From Notospermus geniculatus (taxonomy: Eukaryota; Nemertea; Pilidiophora; Heteronemertea; Lineidae), in the NCBI GenBank assembly GCA_002633025.1, contig NMRB01000019.1:5484-69483 (forward strand): a stretch of DNA of 64,000 bases, written 5' to 3'. The position numbers were made by a program, and so were the translations under genes. Below, piece after piece: positions 36,085 through 50,474 of this stretch; positions within the stretch are counted from its first letter, which is position 1, and each line of letters begins with the position of its first letter. The notes under the pieces were generated by a model, which did no database searches, was not told the DNA's origin, and saw nothing but the letters and a program-made list of their open reading frames with translations.

Positions 36085-36320
36085 CTACGATGATTCACGT
36101 CGGATGCACCGTGAACTCAACATGTCATCAAGTTCCACGATTTCCTTGTCCCAATCGACTTGATAACAAACGAGCGCTTCTGCTTCATTAATGCGAATGT
36201 GTCCCGACCAGAACCGTAACCAGATTCCAGGATTTCGGTTCTTCCCGTAAATCGTAATGATTGATGGAATGGCGCGCACGAGGGGGGCACGTCGGCAATA
36301 TTCAATCTCCTTGAACTGCT
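36085..36320 (-). CDS. Possible terminal exon of an unrecognised minus-strand gene
   Basis: After a CCTAG acceptor at 36321-36322 the minus strand is open for 77 codons to a TAG at 36085: QFKEIEYCRRAPLVRAIPS, then GIWLRFWSGHIRINEAEALV and DWDKEIVELDDML. Amino-acid order and codon use look like real protein, but there is no ATG at the start and no matching upstream exon. The choline kinase gene ends only 500 bases upstream on the same strand, so this could be an alternative 3' exon of it, a remnant, or part of a separate gene. A second open stretch on the same strand (35830-35970) is out of phase with it. No family recognised. Confidence 0.3.
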
Positions 36321-36539
36321 CTAGGAATTGTAAATAATGACGAAGCGAGCGTTGTTAGTCATGTCAAATTGTTTAAACTACTGCCTTGACGATTGTCGTC
36401 ATCCTCTTTTTCTGATTAAATTCATGGAATGGAGAAAGGAACTTCTGTCGTTTAAAAATATTTTTTACTCACTTGGCAAGAACGTGGCAAACTAAGAGCC
36501 AACTTAATAAGGAAAATATTATATCATCATCAGATGTGG

Positions 36540-36815
36540 GTGAACTGCTCCTGTGCTTTCCTGTACGAAATGCACATAGTCTGCACTGAAGGCACAGGAT
36601 TGGTTCACCATCCTTTGGTTACAATCAAAGCCCATGCAGGATTATTTGTGCAGTCGAACCAAAAATGTGTGATGAACCATTCCTTCAGTGCAGACCATGT
36701 GCATTCCGTTTGCATTGTAGGCCTACAGGGAAGCGCAGGATCAGTTCACTGTACATTCTTCGGTTCGGCTTTTGGCTACATACATGTAACTCTGGGCTTT
36801 GACTGTAACCCAAGC
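36540..36815. mobile_element. Large foldback element, ends at an N
   Basis: CTGCACTGAAGGCACAGGA..GGTTCACCATC pairs with the GATGAACCATTCCTTCAGTGCAG region, and ATGCACATAG pairs with the CATGTGCAT segment. The right side contains TAGGCCTA and stops at an isolated N (36816), 11 bases from the stop codon of the neighbouring kinase gene, so it lies in that gene's probable 3' UTR. Confidence 0.6.
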
Positions 36816-36826
36816 NGGACTCATCT

Positions 36827-39800
36827 CTACTGAGGCAGCTCTGGAACACCGAGTTCCATCAGCTCGCGTTTGCACTGCACGTACTGCTTGTCATAAACTT
36901 TTAATGCTGTTCTGAAAAGCAAGCAAACGATTTTGAATGGGCTCAACACGCCATCAATGGTTTGCTATCAACGTAATATAAATGGTTCAGAAAATTCTTC
37001 CATATCCGTGATTTACACTTGTCGTTTTGTGTTGCGGCGGTTACTGAGAGCACTATGACCAGAACAGAGGATGTTCAGCATAGTTTGGCCGTACGTACCT
37101 CATGTATTCTACCGGGGTTCCATAATGTAGCTCCGACAACGTTGCATCGATGATACAGTATATAGCAAATACCAAAGTAGATGCCTGAAAAAGAAACATG
37201 ATTTGATCACAATGATGACAACTCATTACATTTCGTAAGTAAATTCGAATCACCGTGGCTTGTCACCAGGGAGGATATTTTCCTTGACTTATGCAAAGCT
37301 TTCGATAGACTCCGTCCTTCACTGAAGGTACCTAATGGTACCATTAACCAAATGGAAAATGCATTGAAGTTAATGGTACCATTAGCTTAAAGTCATTTTA
37401 TGAAACAGGCCCAGGTTCTAATCACGCTATGATGTGGAAACATACCAGAGTCATTTTCCAGACCTGGGCGTAGCATCGTTCAAGGCGAACGTGTGCCTGA
37501 TTTTCATCCTCGCCGTCCAACCGGCATCTTGTCTTCAAGTATTCCAACAGCAGCTCTTTCCTGTAACCTTCTTGACGTCGTGGACTGGTTGGAGGCGCCC
37601 CCGCGAACAGATCTGCAAATTACAGTATACCGTATTCTTCATGATCACCTACCGTCTTGTGGTTGAAATTGCCACACTTGTGAAAGGTTCAACAATGACA
37701 TGGCTTCGGTTGCCACCCAGAGAGTTCAGCAATGACAGGGCTCCGGCTGCCACCCAGAGAGTTCAGCAATGACAGGGCTCCGGCTGCCAAGAGAGTTCAA
37801 CAATGACAGGGCTCCGGCTGCCAAGAGAGTTCAACAATGACAGGGCTCCAGCTGCCAAGAGAGTTATGACATGGCTTCGACTGCCAAGAAAGTTTATACC
37901 AATGACATGGCCTCGACTGCCAAGAGAGTTCACCAATGACATGGCTTCGACTGCCACCAAGAATTGATACCATTCTGTTGCCAAAGCTTTAACGTACCGT
38001 TTGAGAGCGTTGTGAAAAAATACGCCAAATCGAACTCCGCGTGTCCGAATCCCGTCAGGTCGTAGTCGATCAGTGTGCATTTGCCTGAAAATCAATACGG
38101 TATACATCCGATAAGTTACCATGAAGATCCTTCATATCTTTAGTATAGTGTCTGTACGTCAAATAGACTCCCGGTGCATCAACAACCTGAGTGCATGCAG
38201 GCTGCTTGACTTGGCATTCAAGCAAGTCGTTGCACAACAGTCACGGGAGGTCTTTCGTTCGACACCCACACCGTTTACAGGGTAACCCTTGCATCACAAA
38301 AACTTGGTGTTGAAGGGGCATTTAGTTTAGGTTATCGGCTGGCATCTCTGCCTAGAGCTGGTCATGATGTGCAGGACAGTTGACGCGGTGCCATGGTGTC
38401 CTTTCGGAGGCCGGACTAGTAGATGCGACGGGTTGAAACTGCGCGGAGAAATGCTTAGAAGAGCAAGCCTACCACTTTCTCTGTTGTAAATACTGTTCGT
38501 TGCGTTAGCGTCGTTGTGGCAGAACACTACTGGTAAGTTCATTTCTTGCACCATCTTCTGTACCTCGTCAATTTCAGCTGCGATGGCTGTTTTTGACGGC
38601 GCGCCTTGCTCAAACCTGAGAGAATTACAACAAGAGATGAAGTTACGATATGATGCCATCTTCCATTCATTCATCTGAACAATGCAGACACAGTCAAGCA
38701 GCATGGAAAAACATTCGTGACTTCGATGACGCACCGTGGGTCGAAAATTTGCTAAGATTCTGGAAATTGACTTCCTGTTTATCATACAACAAAAGGTAAC
38801 ATAGAGAAATCTGTGACTCTCGTTTCACTGCATGTGTAGCCAATGAGGGGAACATCGAGAAACTGTGACACTTCACACCTGAACTCACAAATCTCTTGCT
38901 TTCTCATCTTGGAACTGTTCCTTGGTCGGATACATATCCAAGAGGATTTTCAAATGTCTTTCGCTGAAGACCGACGGCTTCATATTGTACTTGTTGCTGA
39001 CGGCCAGATCACGAGTTTTCTTGCTGTGGAACTTCGCTAGTTCCCTTGCAAAGGCACTGAAAAACAGTCGAATACGTACAAGCAGTGGAGCAATCTTAGT
39101 CATTTACATGTACTTCTGAACATCAGCCCCCCCCCCAGAAAACTAGGCATAAATCTATTCGGCCTTGCCATGTAGGAAATAAAGTGGAACGGGACATCAG
39201 TGTACAAAGATGACATGTTTGCGTTAGCTCTCCCGTTCTGAGATACGTATATTCTTTTCATCGTTTCGACGGCCCCCGCCATCTTGGTTTCTACGAAGAT
39301 TTCGTGCGTGCGCACTTATCTGGTAGGCAAACCAACGCATATGATTGGTCGGGAGATGCGAAATTACCCACCAGATGCAACTGCGCATGCGCAGCTTGCA
39401 AAAAATCCAAGATGGCGGGGGCCGTCGAAAGGGTAAATGACTGTACCTGGCAACTTCAATATCATCCATTGCCGAAAAGTCACCCCAATGAAATATAAGC
39501 CCTTCGAGATACTCGAAGCAAATTCCATTTTTGAAGACGCAAAGGACTCGCGGGCCAATTCCGAGTTCATTCAGGAGCAGCGTGGATGCTTTTTCCTGGT
39601 CCTTGTCCAAGATCTCCGTGTATTCGCTCCCGTATATTCGAAATATGACTTTGTCCTGGCCACGACTGGCGCTCGTGACGTAGTTCACGAATCCGATGCC
39701 GCATCTCTGAAATGTCGGGGAGTCAATAATCACCCAGAAAATAAATGATGTCAAAAACTTTCATCCTATGTATATCTGGATCTGCAGAAATGAGTAGGCC

Positions 39801-40560
39801 TAGCTGATGGATTTCAGGTTGGGAAAGTGACGGAACGTCTCACGAGACGTCATTGACTTGTGTCCATCTTTGGGAGCTGCCCTCGCCGTGCATTGGGTTC
39901 ACAGCAAACGAATTCTCCCTCGACTTATTTCAATGCAAGACTGACTCCCTCTCACCCTACCAGTGGGTCGGGAACCAACAAGCTAGCCGTAGTAGGGTTG
40001 GGCCGGTTGCTGGCCGCCCGAATCATGAGTTGCGGTGTATTCGAAGAGGCCCATTAATTTCGCCCTTTTGTCGGCCACGGCCTGAGTGTTTGGGCGAAAG
40101 TCGCACATCTGATCGACGACCTTGCAGCCGAGTCTCAACTCGAGATAAGCGCCATCATCCGAGAGCAGTAAGAACCGAACCAAAAGCCGTGTGAAGGCTG
40201 CTTTACTAGTGTGGTGCGGTGACTTCCCATTTCGCCAAATCCCATTTTGCCAAATCCCATTTCGCCAAATCCCATTTGGCCAAATTCCCATTTGGCCAAA
40301 TTCCCAAATCGCCAAATTCCCAATTTGCCAAATTCCCAATTTGCCAAATTCCCATTTGGCCAAATTCCCATTTGTGTGGTGCAACTGCAATGGAAGGGAG
40401 ACGCCAAACAGCACACAAACCTTACCTTGAAATGAACCTTCTCTATATCCCATTCTTTCCTGATAACGGCCAGGATTTCCTTCGTCCCTCTCCTAACATC
40501 TGACGTGTCAATTGTAACATCAAGATTTGGTATATTGGCATCATCTGTCCTCAAAGCCAT
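36827..40560 (-). CDS. Choline/ethanolamine-kinase-family protein, divergent
   Basis: Eight exons join in phase to 376 aa: 40560-40426, 39706-39447, 39056-38889, 38615-38473, 38084-37998, 37612-37446, 37184-37099, 36911-36827. The family phosphorylates ethanolamine or choline with ATP in the cytosol, the first step of the Kennedy phospholipid pathway. Visible features are a G-F-V-N nucleotide loop (residues 50-53), FRIYGSEYTEILDKDQE (the RIYG strand and following helix), NGICFEYLEG, ARELAKFHS, the catalytic loop CHNDANATN (D223, N228) and the metal-binding IDYD (D242). The C-terminal helices end ELPQ. Length is typical. Oddities: the usual NHFxE signature after the second Asp is replaced by YFFTTL, and the glycine loop is shortened, so substrate choice or activity may differ. 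It lies head-to-head with the esterase gene, 759 bases between start codons. Introns carry minisatellites and MITEs. Confidence 0.85.
37328..37414. mobile_element. MITE, family I, in kinase intron 6
   Basis: It shares GCATT/AATGC and TACCATTAGCTTAAA..TCA..TTTATGAAAC with the element at 50384-50474. The right end TTTATGAAACAGGCCC is the inverse of that element's left end GGGCCTGTATCATAAA. Left end degraded. Confidence 0.6.
37690..37970 (+). repeat. Minisatellite, ~34-38 bp unit, in kinase intron 5
   Basis: About seven copies of AGAGTTCAGCAATGACAGGG plus CTCCGGCTGCCAAG, with the later units changed to GACATGGCTTCGACTGCC. The left units are nearly identical and the right units are diverged, suggesting expansion from the left side. 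It ends 28 bases from the exon 5 donor. Confidence 0.85.
39264..39430. mobile_element. MITE with YY1-like termini, in kinase intron 2
   Basis: TTTCGACGGCCCCCGCCATC plus TTGG at the left is exactly mirrored by CCAAGATGGCGGGGGCCGTC plus GAAA at the right. Each end contains CCAAGATGGCGG, a strong YY1/Pho match. The inner part contains CTGCGCATGCGCAG, an NRF1-like palindrome. Confidence 0.75.
40226..40375. repeat. Minisatellite of ~15-16 bp unit TTGGCCAAA, in kinase intron 1
   Basis: About nine tandem units of CCCATTT(C/G)GCCAAAT(T), starting about 50 bases inside the intron from the exon 1 donor at 40425. Right-hand units are one base longer (AAATTCCC against AAATCCC). The self-complementary TTTGGCCAAA makes it able to form hairpins. 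Open frames through it are artefacts of the repeat. Confidence 0.9.
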
Positions 40561-41319
40561 GATTTAGCCAACATTGAGGCTATATCAACATGGCCATGAC
40601 AGCATTACCTTGCAGATCAGTCTATTATAATACTACAAACTGCGTTTACGAATGTGGGTCACCTCACGTATATATTATAGAAGACAATAATATCGCAGAT
40701 CGATCGTAGGCTATGTTGTGAATCTGACCTGATAAACTATTCACGCTCGATATAAGAAAAGAGGTGTAGAATTTAATTATCATAGAAGCACGTACCTTTA
40801 TCGATCATCCGTCGTTCAGGTTTTTTATTAGTAACAAATCGCAAATTACAAATACCTTAATCCGTATCAATTTTTACATTTATAGGCCGATTAGAAGAAA
40901 ATTTGAAAAGTGCAGAAGTGCTGGTGTTTCTATCTTGACGCCCATTGCAATTGTGTTGTCTTGACGCAGTTCTCTATCGTAGTCTCGGTCACCCAACCGC
41001 TGTTGCGAATCTGGAGAATCGTACAGAATTAACACTGCGGAACAAAACGGCTGGTTGCGCGAGACTATCTCTCTCGGAGCTCTGACCAATCAGATTCAAG
41101 ACAGGCAGTGTCAGCTGGATATGAAGGCTATCATCTCATCAAACATGAACAGGTGAAAAACATCGACTCGAGAGAGTAAAATAATGCCTCATTGGCCGTG
41201 GCCCGTTTTAGTTCTTGGGAAATCTCGAACAACACCACAATAACGGCATTCGAAGGTCAGACAACATCACTCCCTGGCGAGCTCTTGCCGGGGCTCGTCC
41301 ATCCAGCTTAGCTGAGATC

Positions 41320-43636
41320 ATGGAGCAGGCGTTCGCTTCGGAAGTGTTCCTGTACCACGTAAAAACAGGTCGACCATCGAGACAACGTTATGGATGCCTC
41401 TGGTTCCTTGCGTTCTTCGTATTCTTTAACACATTCATGAGAGTGGAAGGCAAAACGGTTACAACTAAGGTCGGGGATATCGTCGGATTCGAATCAAGCT
41501 GGGGAGACAAGAAGCTTTACAAGTTCCGCGGGATACCTTATGCAGAAGCTCCGATTGGCAATGTGAGATTCAGCCCACCGGTTGCAAAGTCACCTTTCAC
41601 GGAACCCTTTCAGGCTGACAGATTTGGTTTTGCGTGCCCTCAAGTCAAAGAATGGCTTCCTGCACTCGCGTTCAGCGCTGAGACTCCGAATCTGAAAATG
41701 AGCGAGGATTGTCTGAATTTGAATATCTACGTCCCAGACGGAGGCGAAGCGAAAAAGGCGGTAGTCGTATGGATCCATGGCGGCACTTTCATGTTCGGAT
41801 CTGGAATGCTGTATGACGGATCCAAGATGGCTGCTGTTGGTGATGTCATAGTCGTGACCATCAACTATCGTCTCGCAATACTCGGCTTCTTTTCAACTGG
41901 CGACAAAAGTGCATCTGGTAACTATGGTCTTCTAGATCAACAGTTGGCGCTGAAATGGGTGAACAGGAACATTGAAGCATTTGGTGGCGACAAAGATCGG
42001 GTTACTATCTTCGGGGAATCCGCGGGAGGGGCCTCTGTCACCTGGCAGATGCTTGCCCCTAGCAACGAAGGACTCTTCCACCGGGTCATTGCTGAAAGTG
42101 GAGTAGCGCTAGCTGCATGGTCTTACCCGGATCCAGAGGTTACGGCCAAATACACCGCCATACTAGCTCATAAACTGGATTGTACAAACTCTGATTCGAG
42201 TCAAATTGTAGCCTGCCTGCGGAATATTCCTACAGATGACCTTATTTATCAGCTTCCGAAAGGTACGACCTATGGAAGGGACCTTGGACGCGCCTTGATC
42301 GATTCGCTGAGCACCTATGGTTATCCCTATACAGAGAATTTTCGCGGGATTCCAGGTGGTCCTCGGGTTGATGGCGATTTCATCCCTTTCTCCCCAACTT
42401 CGCGATTACCAAACGAAAAAATGGAGGACCAACCGTTTTTCCGCTCTCTGGCTTTTATTACCGGGTTAAACCAATACGAAGCAGCTGTAAGTCTCCCTTA
42501 CTATGAGAGCGTCTGTAAATCTGAGACAAACCGAAGTCTTTCCGATGGAGTACCCAAACGGGTGTTTCGTGATGCTGTCAAAGACACTGGAGTTAGTTCC
42601 GGTCCTGGAGGGAGCGTCGACGAAAATATGGTGGAAGCCCTCTGGTGGCTGTACACCACAGTGAATGGTGACACGAAGGACAAAATGTCCCCAAAGCAAC
42701 TGATGGGATTCATACAAGATTCCCAATACTCCAACGGTACCGTCGCTTTTTTACAAAGCCATTCGGCGGAGGGGAGCAAGACGTCAAAAGGGTCCACTTA
42801 CATGTATAGATTCCTACCTATGCCAAGTGAAGTACTCCGTAGCCTCAGTGAAGTGATGCCTTTGAAGCAATGGATTGATGGATCAACCCATACGGACGAG
42901 TTGATCTACCTCTTCGGTCGTGGTACGGTGAAGGACAACGAGGCGAAGATGAAGCGTGCTGAGGTCGAGCTGTCGGACGCACTGATCACCTACTGGACTA
43001 ATTTTGCGAAGACAGGGTAAGTGAAAAAGAGGTTCCTCGTAACATTTTGGTAAGTCCCTGTTCTTGGGAGAATCATCAGAAGCAAAAGCCAATTTGCCCC
43101 CCCCCCCCCGGCATATCAAAAGCATGGTTTACCTTGATTTTGCGCGTTTTCAGTGTGGGTTGCAACCACCTTACGATGCACTTAGTAGTACATGTAGTAG
43201 CCTATTCGTTGCCTCCTTACCCCAAACCCTGGATCCACGACTAGATGCAGCCGGGGGGACTCAGCGTTGTTCGTCGTTGCATCGAACACGTCGCAAGGCG
43301 GACACTCGATCTTGAGGACCGCAGATAACATTGCTTTCTTCTTTTCTTTGCAGGAATCCCAACAAGCCGTCTCTTGTCCCCCGCCAGTGGCCTCAGTACA
43401 GTGTGGGGGAGGAGAAGTTTATCGAGTTCGACATCAAGGACAGAAAACTCGATATGAGAGTCGATTCATTATATAGAGACAGATACATTAGCTTCTGGCG
43501 GGACGTCCTCCGACGGATGCAGGGTGGCCATGAGAGGAGGGATGAAACCTGTAATGCTCAAGGAGTTAGCTATTCTAACGGCCCGTGGTGGAAAAGCACT
43601 ACTGTCCTTTTGCTAATTGGCCTTGCTTTATTTTGA
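41320..43636 (+). CDS. Carboxylesterase/cholinesterase-family protein (alpha/beta hydrolase)
   Basis: Two exons (41320-43016 and 43354-43636) join in phase to 659 aa. The enzyme family hydrolyses carboxylic or choline esters outside the cell or in the secretory pathway. Residues ~24-43 form a hydrophobic signal or signal-anchor. Family landmarks: KFRGIPYAEAPIG, SEDCLNLNIYVP, VVWIHGG (oxyanion hole), LGFFSTGD, the nucleophile elbow FGESAGG (Ser234), Glu387 in GLNQYEAA and His524 in STHTDEL. A full Ser-Glu-His triad is therefore present and the protein should be active, unlike neuroligins. Exon 2 gives the family's NPN..WPQY and ends in a hydrophobic stretch (STTVLLLIGLALF), consistent with a GPI-anchor signal. 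I chose the ATG at 41320; the frame is open upstream but has no earlier ATG after a stop. Specific substrate unknown. Confidence 0.85.
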
Positions 43637-43861
43637 GTCACGTGGTCTGACCATGATTTTCTTTGCCTTCGATCAATGTATCGATCTTGAACTGCAGTGA
43701 TTATTTTGTAAGTTTGAGGACTTCTTTAAATACCCTTGGACGCTCTCTTCTATATATTGATAGGAAATTTGGCAAACTTGTACTCTATAAACGACCAAAT
43801 CGCTTCGGACGAAGCCGTAATGCACGCTGATTGCGCGTGATCTTCGTTAGGCAAAGCACTA

Positions 43862-43999
43862 GGACCTTGTTCACGAAGCTCCCGTAACTTACGGGAGTGC
43901 GCAAACTATTGTCATTTTGCGGACAACCTGTTGTTCACTATCAGTCTGACAAAGGATTTGCGTACCCTTAAAGTTACGGGAGCTTTGTGAATAAGGTCC
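43862..43999. mobile_element. MITE with GGACCTTGTTCAC ends
   Basis: GGACCTTGTTCACGAAGCTC plus CCGTAACTT at the left pairs with AAGTTACGGGAGCTTTGTGA plus ATAAGGTCC at the right. The left arm contains its own small palindrome GTAACTTAC. Confidence 0.8.
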
Positions 44000-45520
44000 C
44001 GAATTACATACTTTTAATTCGGAGGAGATTTGTAAAGGTAATTGTACTTTCATAATCCCACACTTTTTCACTGCTCAGTTGATGGTATAGCTGTGTAACG
44101 TTTCGCTGGAACTTTTTATGTGATCGAATCCAACGGTGCCCACACTCGGAAATTGTGTCATGTTGTCTAACCTTATTTTGAACACATGCGCCGGACTCTC
44201 CACTAGTGCAATTAACGGGTAATTTTAAATCATTCGGCGAAATTACGATCAAAAACGTATGACTGTCAGACAGCAATTTTGTGAGTGAGATCAGTAGGCC
44301 TACAGAGGTCTGGTGCTAGTGAGGCCGAAGCGCTTTGAAACTGTGTTACCATGATTGCAGTGGAAAGCGCTAGGAAATACGTGTTGTCACTTTTTAGCTC
44401 AACATCAGCTGAGCGCTGGGCCCTTGGGCCTCTTGTTTACATTCCTGTTATTAGATGGAATTATATATTTTTCAAAGTAGGCCTACACGAAATTTGGCTT
44501 CAGTTTCCATGGGAACGGGATTTTCTCAAAACGCTCAAGGGCACCCGGGGGATTCTGAAACTCTGTCATTTGGAGATGTGAAAAATGCAAAAAATTGCTG
44601 TTGTCCAAAATGTCACGCTTATTTTTTGAAAATCGGGATTTTGCTGCGCATTTCGATTTTTCGTTTCTGTGTATTGACAAATTTGTCAGCCCCAGTCTTT
44701 ATATCGAACTCGATGAACTTCTCGCAGGCTTGTCAGTAGGCCCTACTTCTGCAAAAATAGAGTTGTCATCAAAAACTGTGATGTCCGCCGCCGACACGTG
44801 ACCTCAAAACGCAAAATAGAGTGTAAAACAGAGAGAGAGAGAGAGCGGCAAAAACGTAAGTTATGTATTTAAAGGGCCTCTAGAGGCAGCTTTTTAGTGC
44901 ATATATTGATATGATTAACAGAGAATTGATGGCATGAGGATCCATTGGGCATCATTTTTGAATTAAAATTTCATCAATGTCAAAATATGATCCACAGTTC
45001 ATGAGTTCGTGGTTACTAGCACCACCTGTTGTATAGTCACAGCACTGTAGTAGCCCAATCCAACGCATCACAACAATGAGCGCCGCGGGAGTGCAGCGGC
45101 AAAAATTGGAACCAGTCCAATCTTAGTTCGGCGGATGGACGATTTGGTGCTCTCGGAATCGGTCATCATTCAACGAATCGCGTCCTTGGGAAAACCAGTT
45201 TGTTTCGTTATGGGTATTCATGTTGCAAAACCCGTTAAAACATTGCAAAATATTGGTGCAAGTCATCGCATTTCAGTTTGATGCGATGCTTTATGAAGTA
45301 AAGCATATCGAGATTTTAAGTTGTCGCTGAAATACTGTCGGTTTTTGCAGGTAAGAATGGTAGTAATTTCTGATATGTCTTCTCGTTCTTTCTTTGCTTG
45401 TGTTTCCTTTTGGCCTGGTTCTCAGGCATGTCAGGCATCCGTCCTGGACTGGTTCCGTCTTCCGTCATGAAATTAAAGATAATAGGCCCTATGGCCCAAT
45501 TTCTGTTTCTTTAAAACCTA

Positions 45521-45765
45521 GCGTCCACTAGGGCGCGGACAAGACGCGGAATGCAAATTTAGTGAATCCGCATTCATTCGGCAACCTCTCCGCATATTCT
45601 TGAAAGGTTCCGTTCACTGTCTTTATCATTCCTGAACAGTTCGCGGCATTTCTGCACGTTCGGGAAAGGGTAAAACGACCAATAGGACGTGATGCGGAAG
45701 CAATGCCGAAATGACACATTTGCTTCCCGAACCCTTCCTAATGTTGTCGGCGCCCTAGTGGACGC
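45521..45765. mobile_element. MITE, family E, complete copy
   Basis: GCGTCCACTAGGGCGC at the left pairs with GCGCCCTAGTGGACGC at the right. The right end matches the truncated copy at 16480-16602. It lies just upstream of the N4BP1-like coding start and may be close to its promoter. Confidence 0.8.
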
Positions 45766-45841
45766 CACCCATTAGGGTGCTTACTTTGTACCCTCTGGCC
45801 AAGGCGGAATGCTGCAACTGTGCTCTTATTTTTCAGGATCC

Positions 45842-45857
45842 ATGAAAACATTTAACT

Positions 45858-45865
<8 letters not shown>
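45842..45865 (+). promoter_or_regulatory. Short uORF overlapping the N4BP1-like start codon
   Basis: ATG at 45842 opens a 7-codon frame ending at TGA 45863-45865, overlapping the main ATG (45858) in another frame. Both lie in the exon that begins after the AG at 45835-45836. If the mRNA includes this exon start, the uORF could limit translation of the main protein. Confidence 0.45.
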
Positions 45866-49920
<4,055 letters not shown>

Positions 49921-50008
49921 AGCATTCAATACCAACACAAGTTGAGCTGTTTGGCTTTTGTGCAATAAGATCAGTGGATCATTATCAGTTTGATGATTTT
50001 AGCTTTCC

Positions 50009-50014
50009 AATAAA
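50009..50014 (+). promoter_or_regulatory. Poly(A) signal of the N4BP1-like gene
   Basis: AATAAA lies 89 bases after the stop codon at 49920, giving a short 3' UTR of roughly 110 bases. Confidence 0.7.
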
Positions 50015-50086
50015 AAAATCCAATGACGGTTGATATGGTATGAGAAACCATTGAAGAAAAAGATCAGCTGTTCATTCTTCCATATC

Positions 50087-50385
50087 ATGATCTGGGAGGA
50101 GCCTGATAGCCTAGTGGTTATCACGTCCGCTTAGCAAGCGCCAGGTCCCGGATTCGAATCCAGCCCGGGCCATATGGGATTATATTCCCGGCTCTTCACG
50201 TCCGTCGCATGGGACAGTAAGCCGTAGTGCCTTGTACCTTGTGTCTTTGCAAGGGCAAGTAAAATACCCCATCCAAGTAAGGAACATGAGTAGCTTGTGA
50301 TGGCCTCCTCCGTACTTACCAGGGCCAATAATGCTATAGCGTCGGCCCTGACGGAAAAATGAAATACAAATACAAATGATCTGGG
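50087..50385 (+). mobile_element. tRNA-derived SINE with 10-bp target duplications
   Basis: The body (50097-50375) begins with a tRNA-like head: box A TAGCCTAGTGGTTA and box B GGATTCGAATCC at tRNA spacing, with CCCGG..CCGGG T-arm pairing. The anticodon stem is mispaired and the acceptor stem incomplete, so it is not a functional tRNA. A ~200-base tRNA-unrelated region follows, ending in an A-rich AAATACAAATACAAA tail. Perfect direct repeats ATGATCTGGG flank it (50087-50096, 50376-50385), showing LINE-mediated insertion. Internal pol III promoter implied. Confidence 0.85.
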
Positions 50386-50474
50386 GCCTGTATCATAAAG
50401 TGACTTTATGACTCAATGCATTTTCCATTTGGTTAAAGGTACCATTAGCTTAAAATCACTTTATGAAACCTGCT
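50384..50474. mobile_element. MITE, family I, full-length copy
   Basis: GGGCCTGTATCATAAAGTGA at the left pairs with TCACTTTATGAAAC near the right end, with TTTA/TAAA inside. The upstream SINE inserted at its left edge. Related copy at 37328-37414. Confidence 0.7.

Larger units (their letters stand above)
43637..45836. other. Intergenic region between esterase and N4BP1-like genes
   Basis: Contains MITEs at 43862-43999 and 45521-45765, a short GA run near 44830 and several TAGGCCTA octamers. The 5' untranslated exon(s) of the N4BP1-like gene presumably lie here, but I cannot place them. No poly(A) signal of the AATAAA type was seen soon after the esterase stop. Confidence 0.5.

Noticed and set aside
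40191-40503. Several overlapping ORFs in all frames
   Set aside because: Produced by the TTTGGCCAAA minisatellite, which has no stop codons in its unit.
50097-50170. A functional tRNA gene
   Set aside because: Box A and B are present but the anticodon stem is mispaired, the acceptor stem is incomplete, and target duplications enclose a longer SINE.
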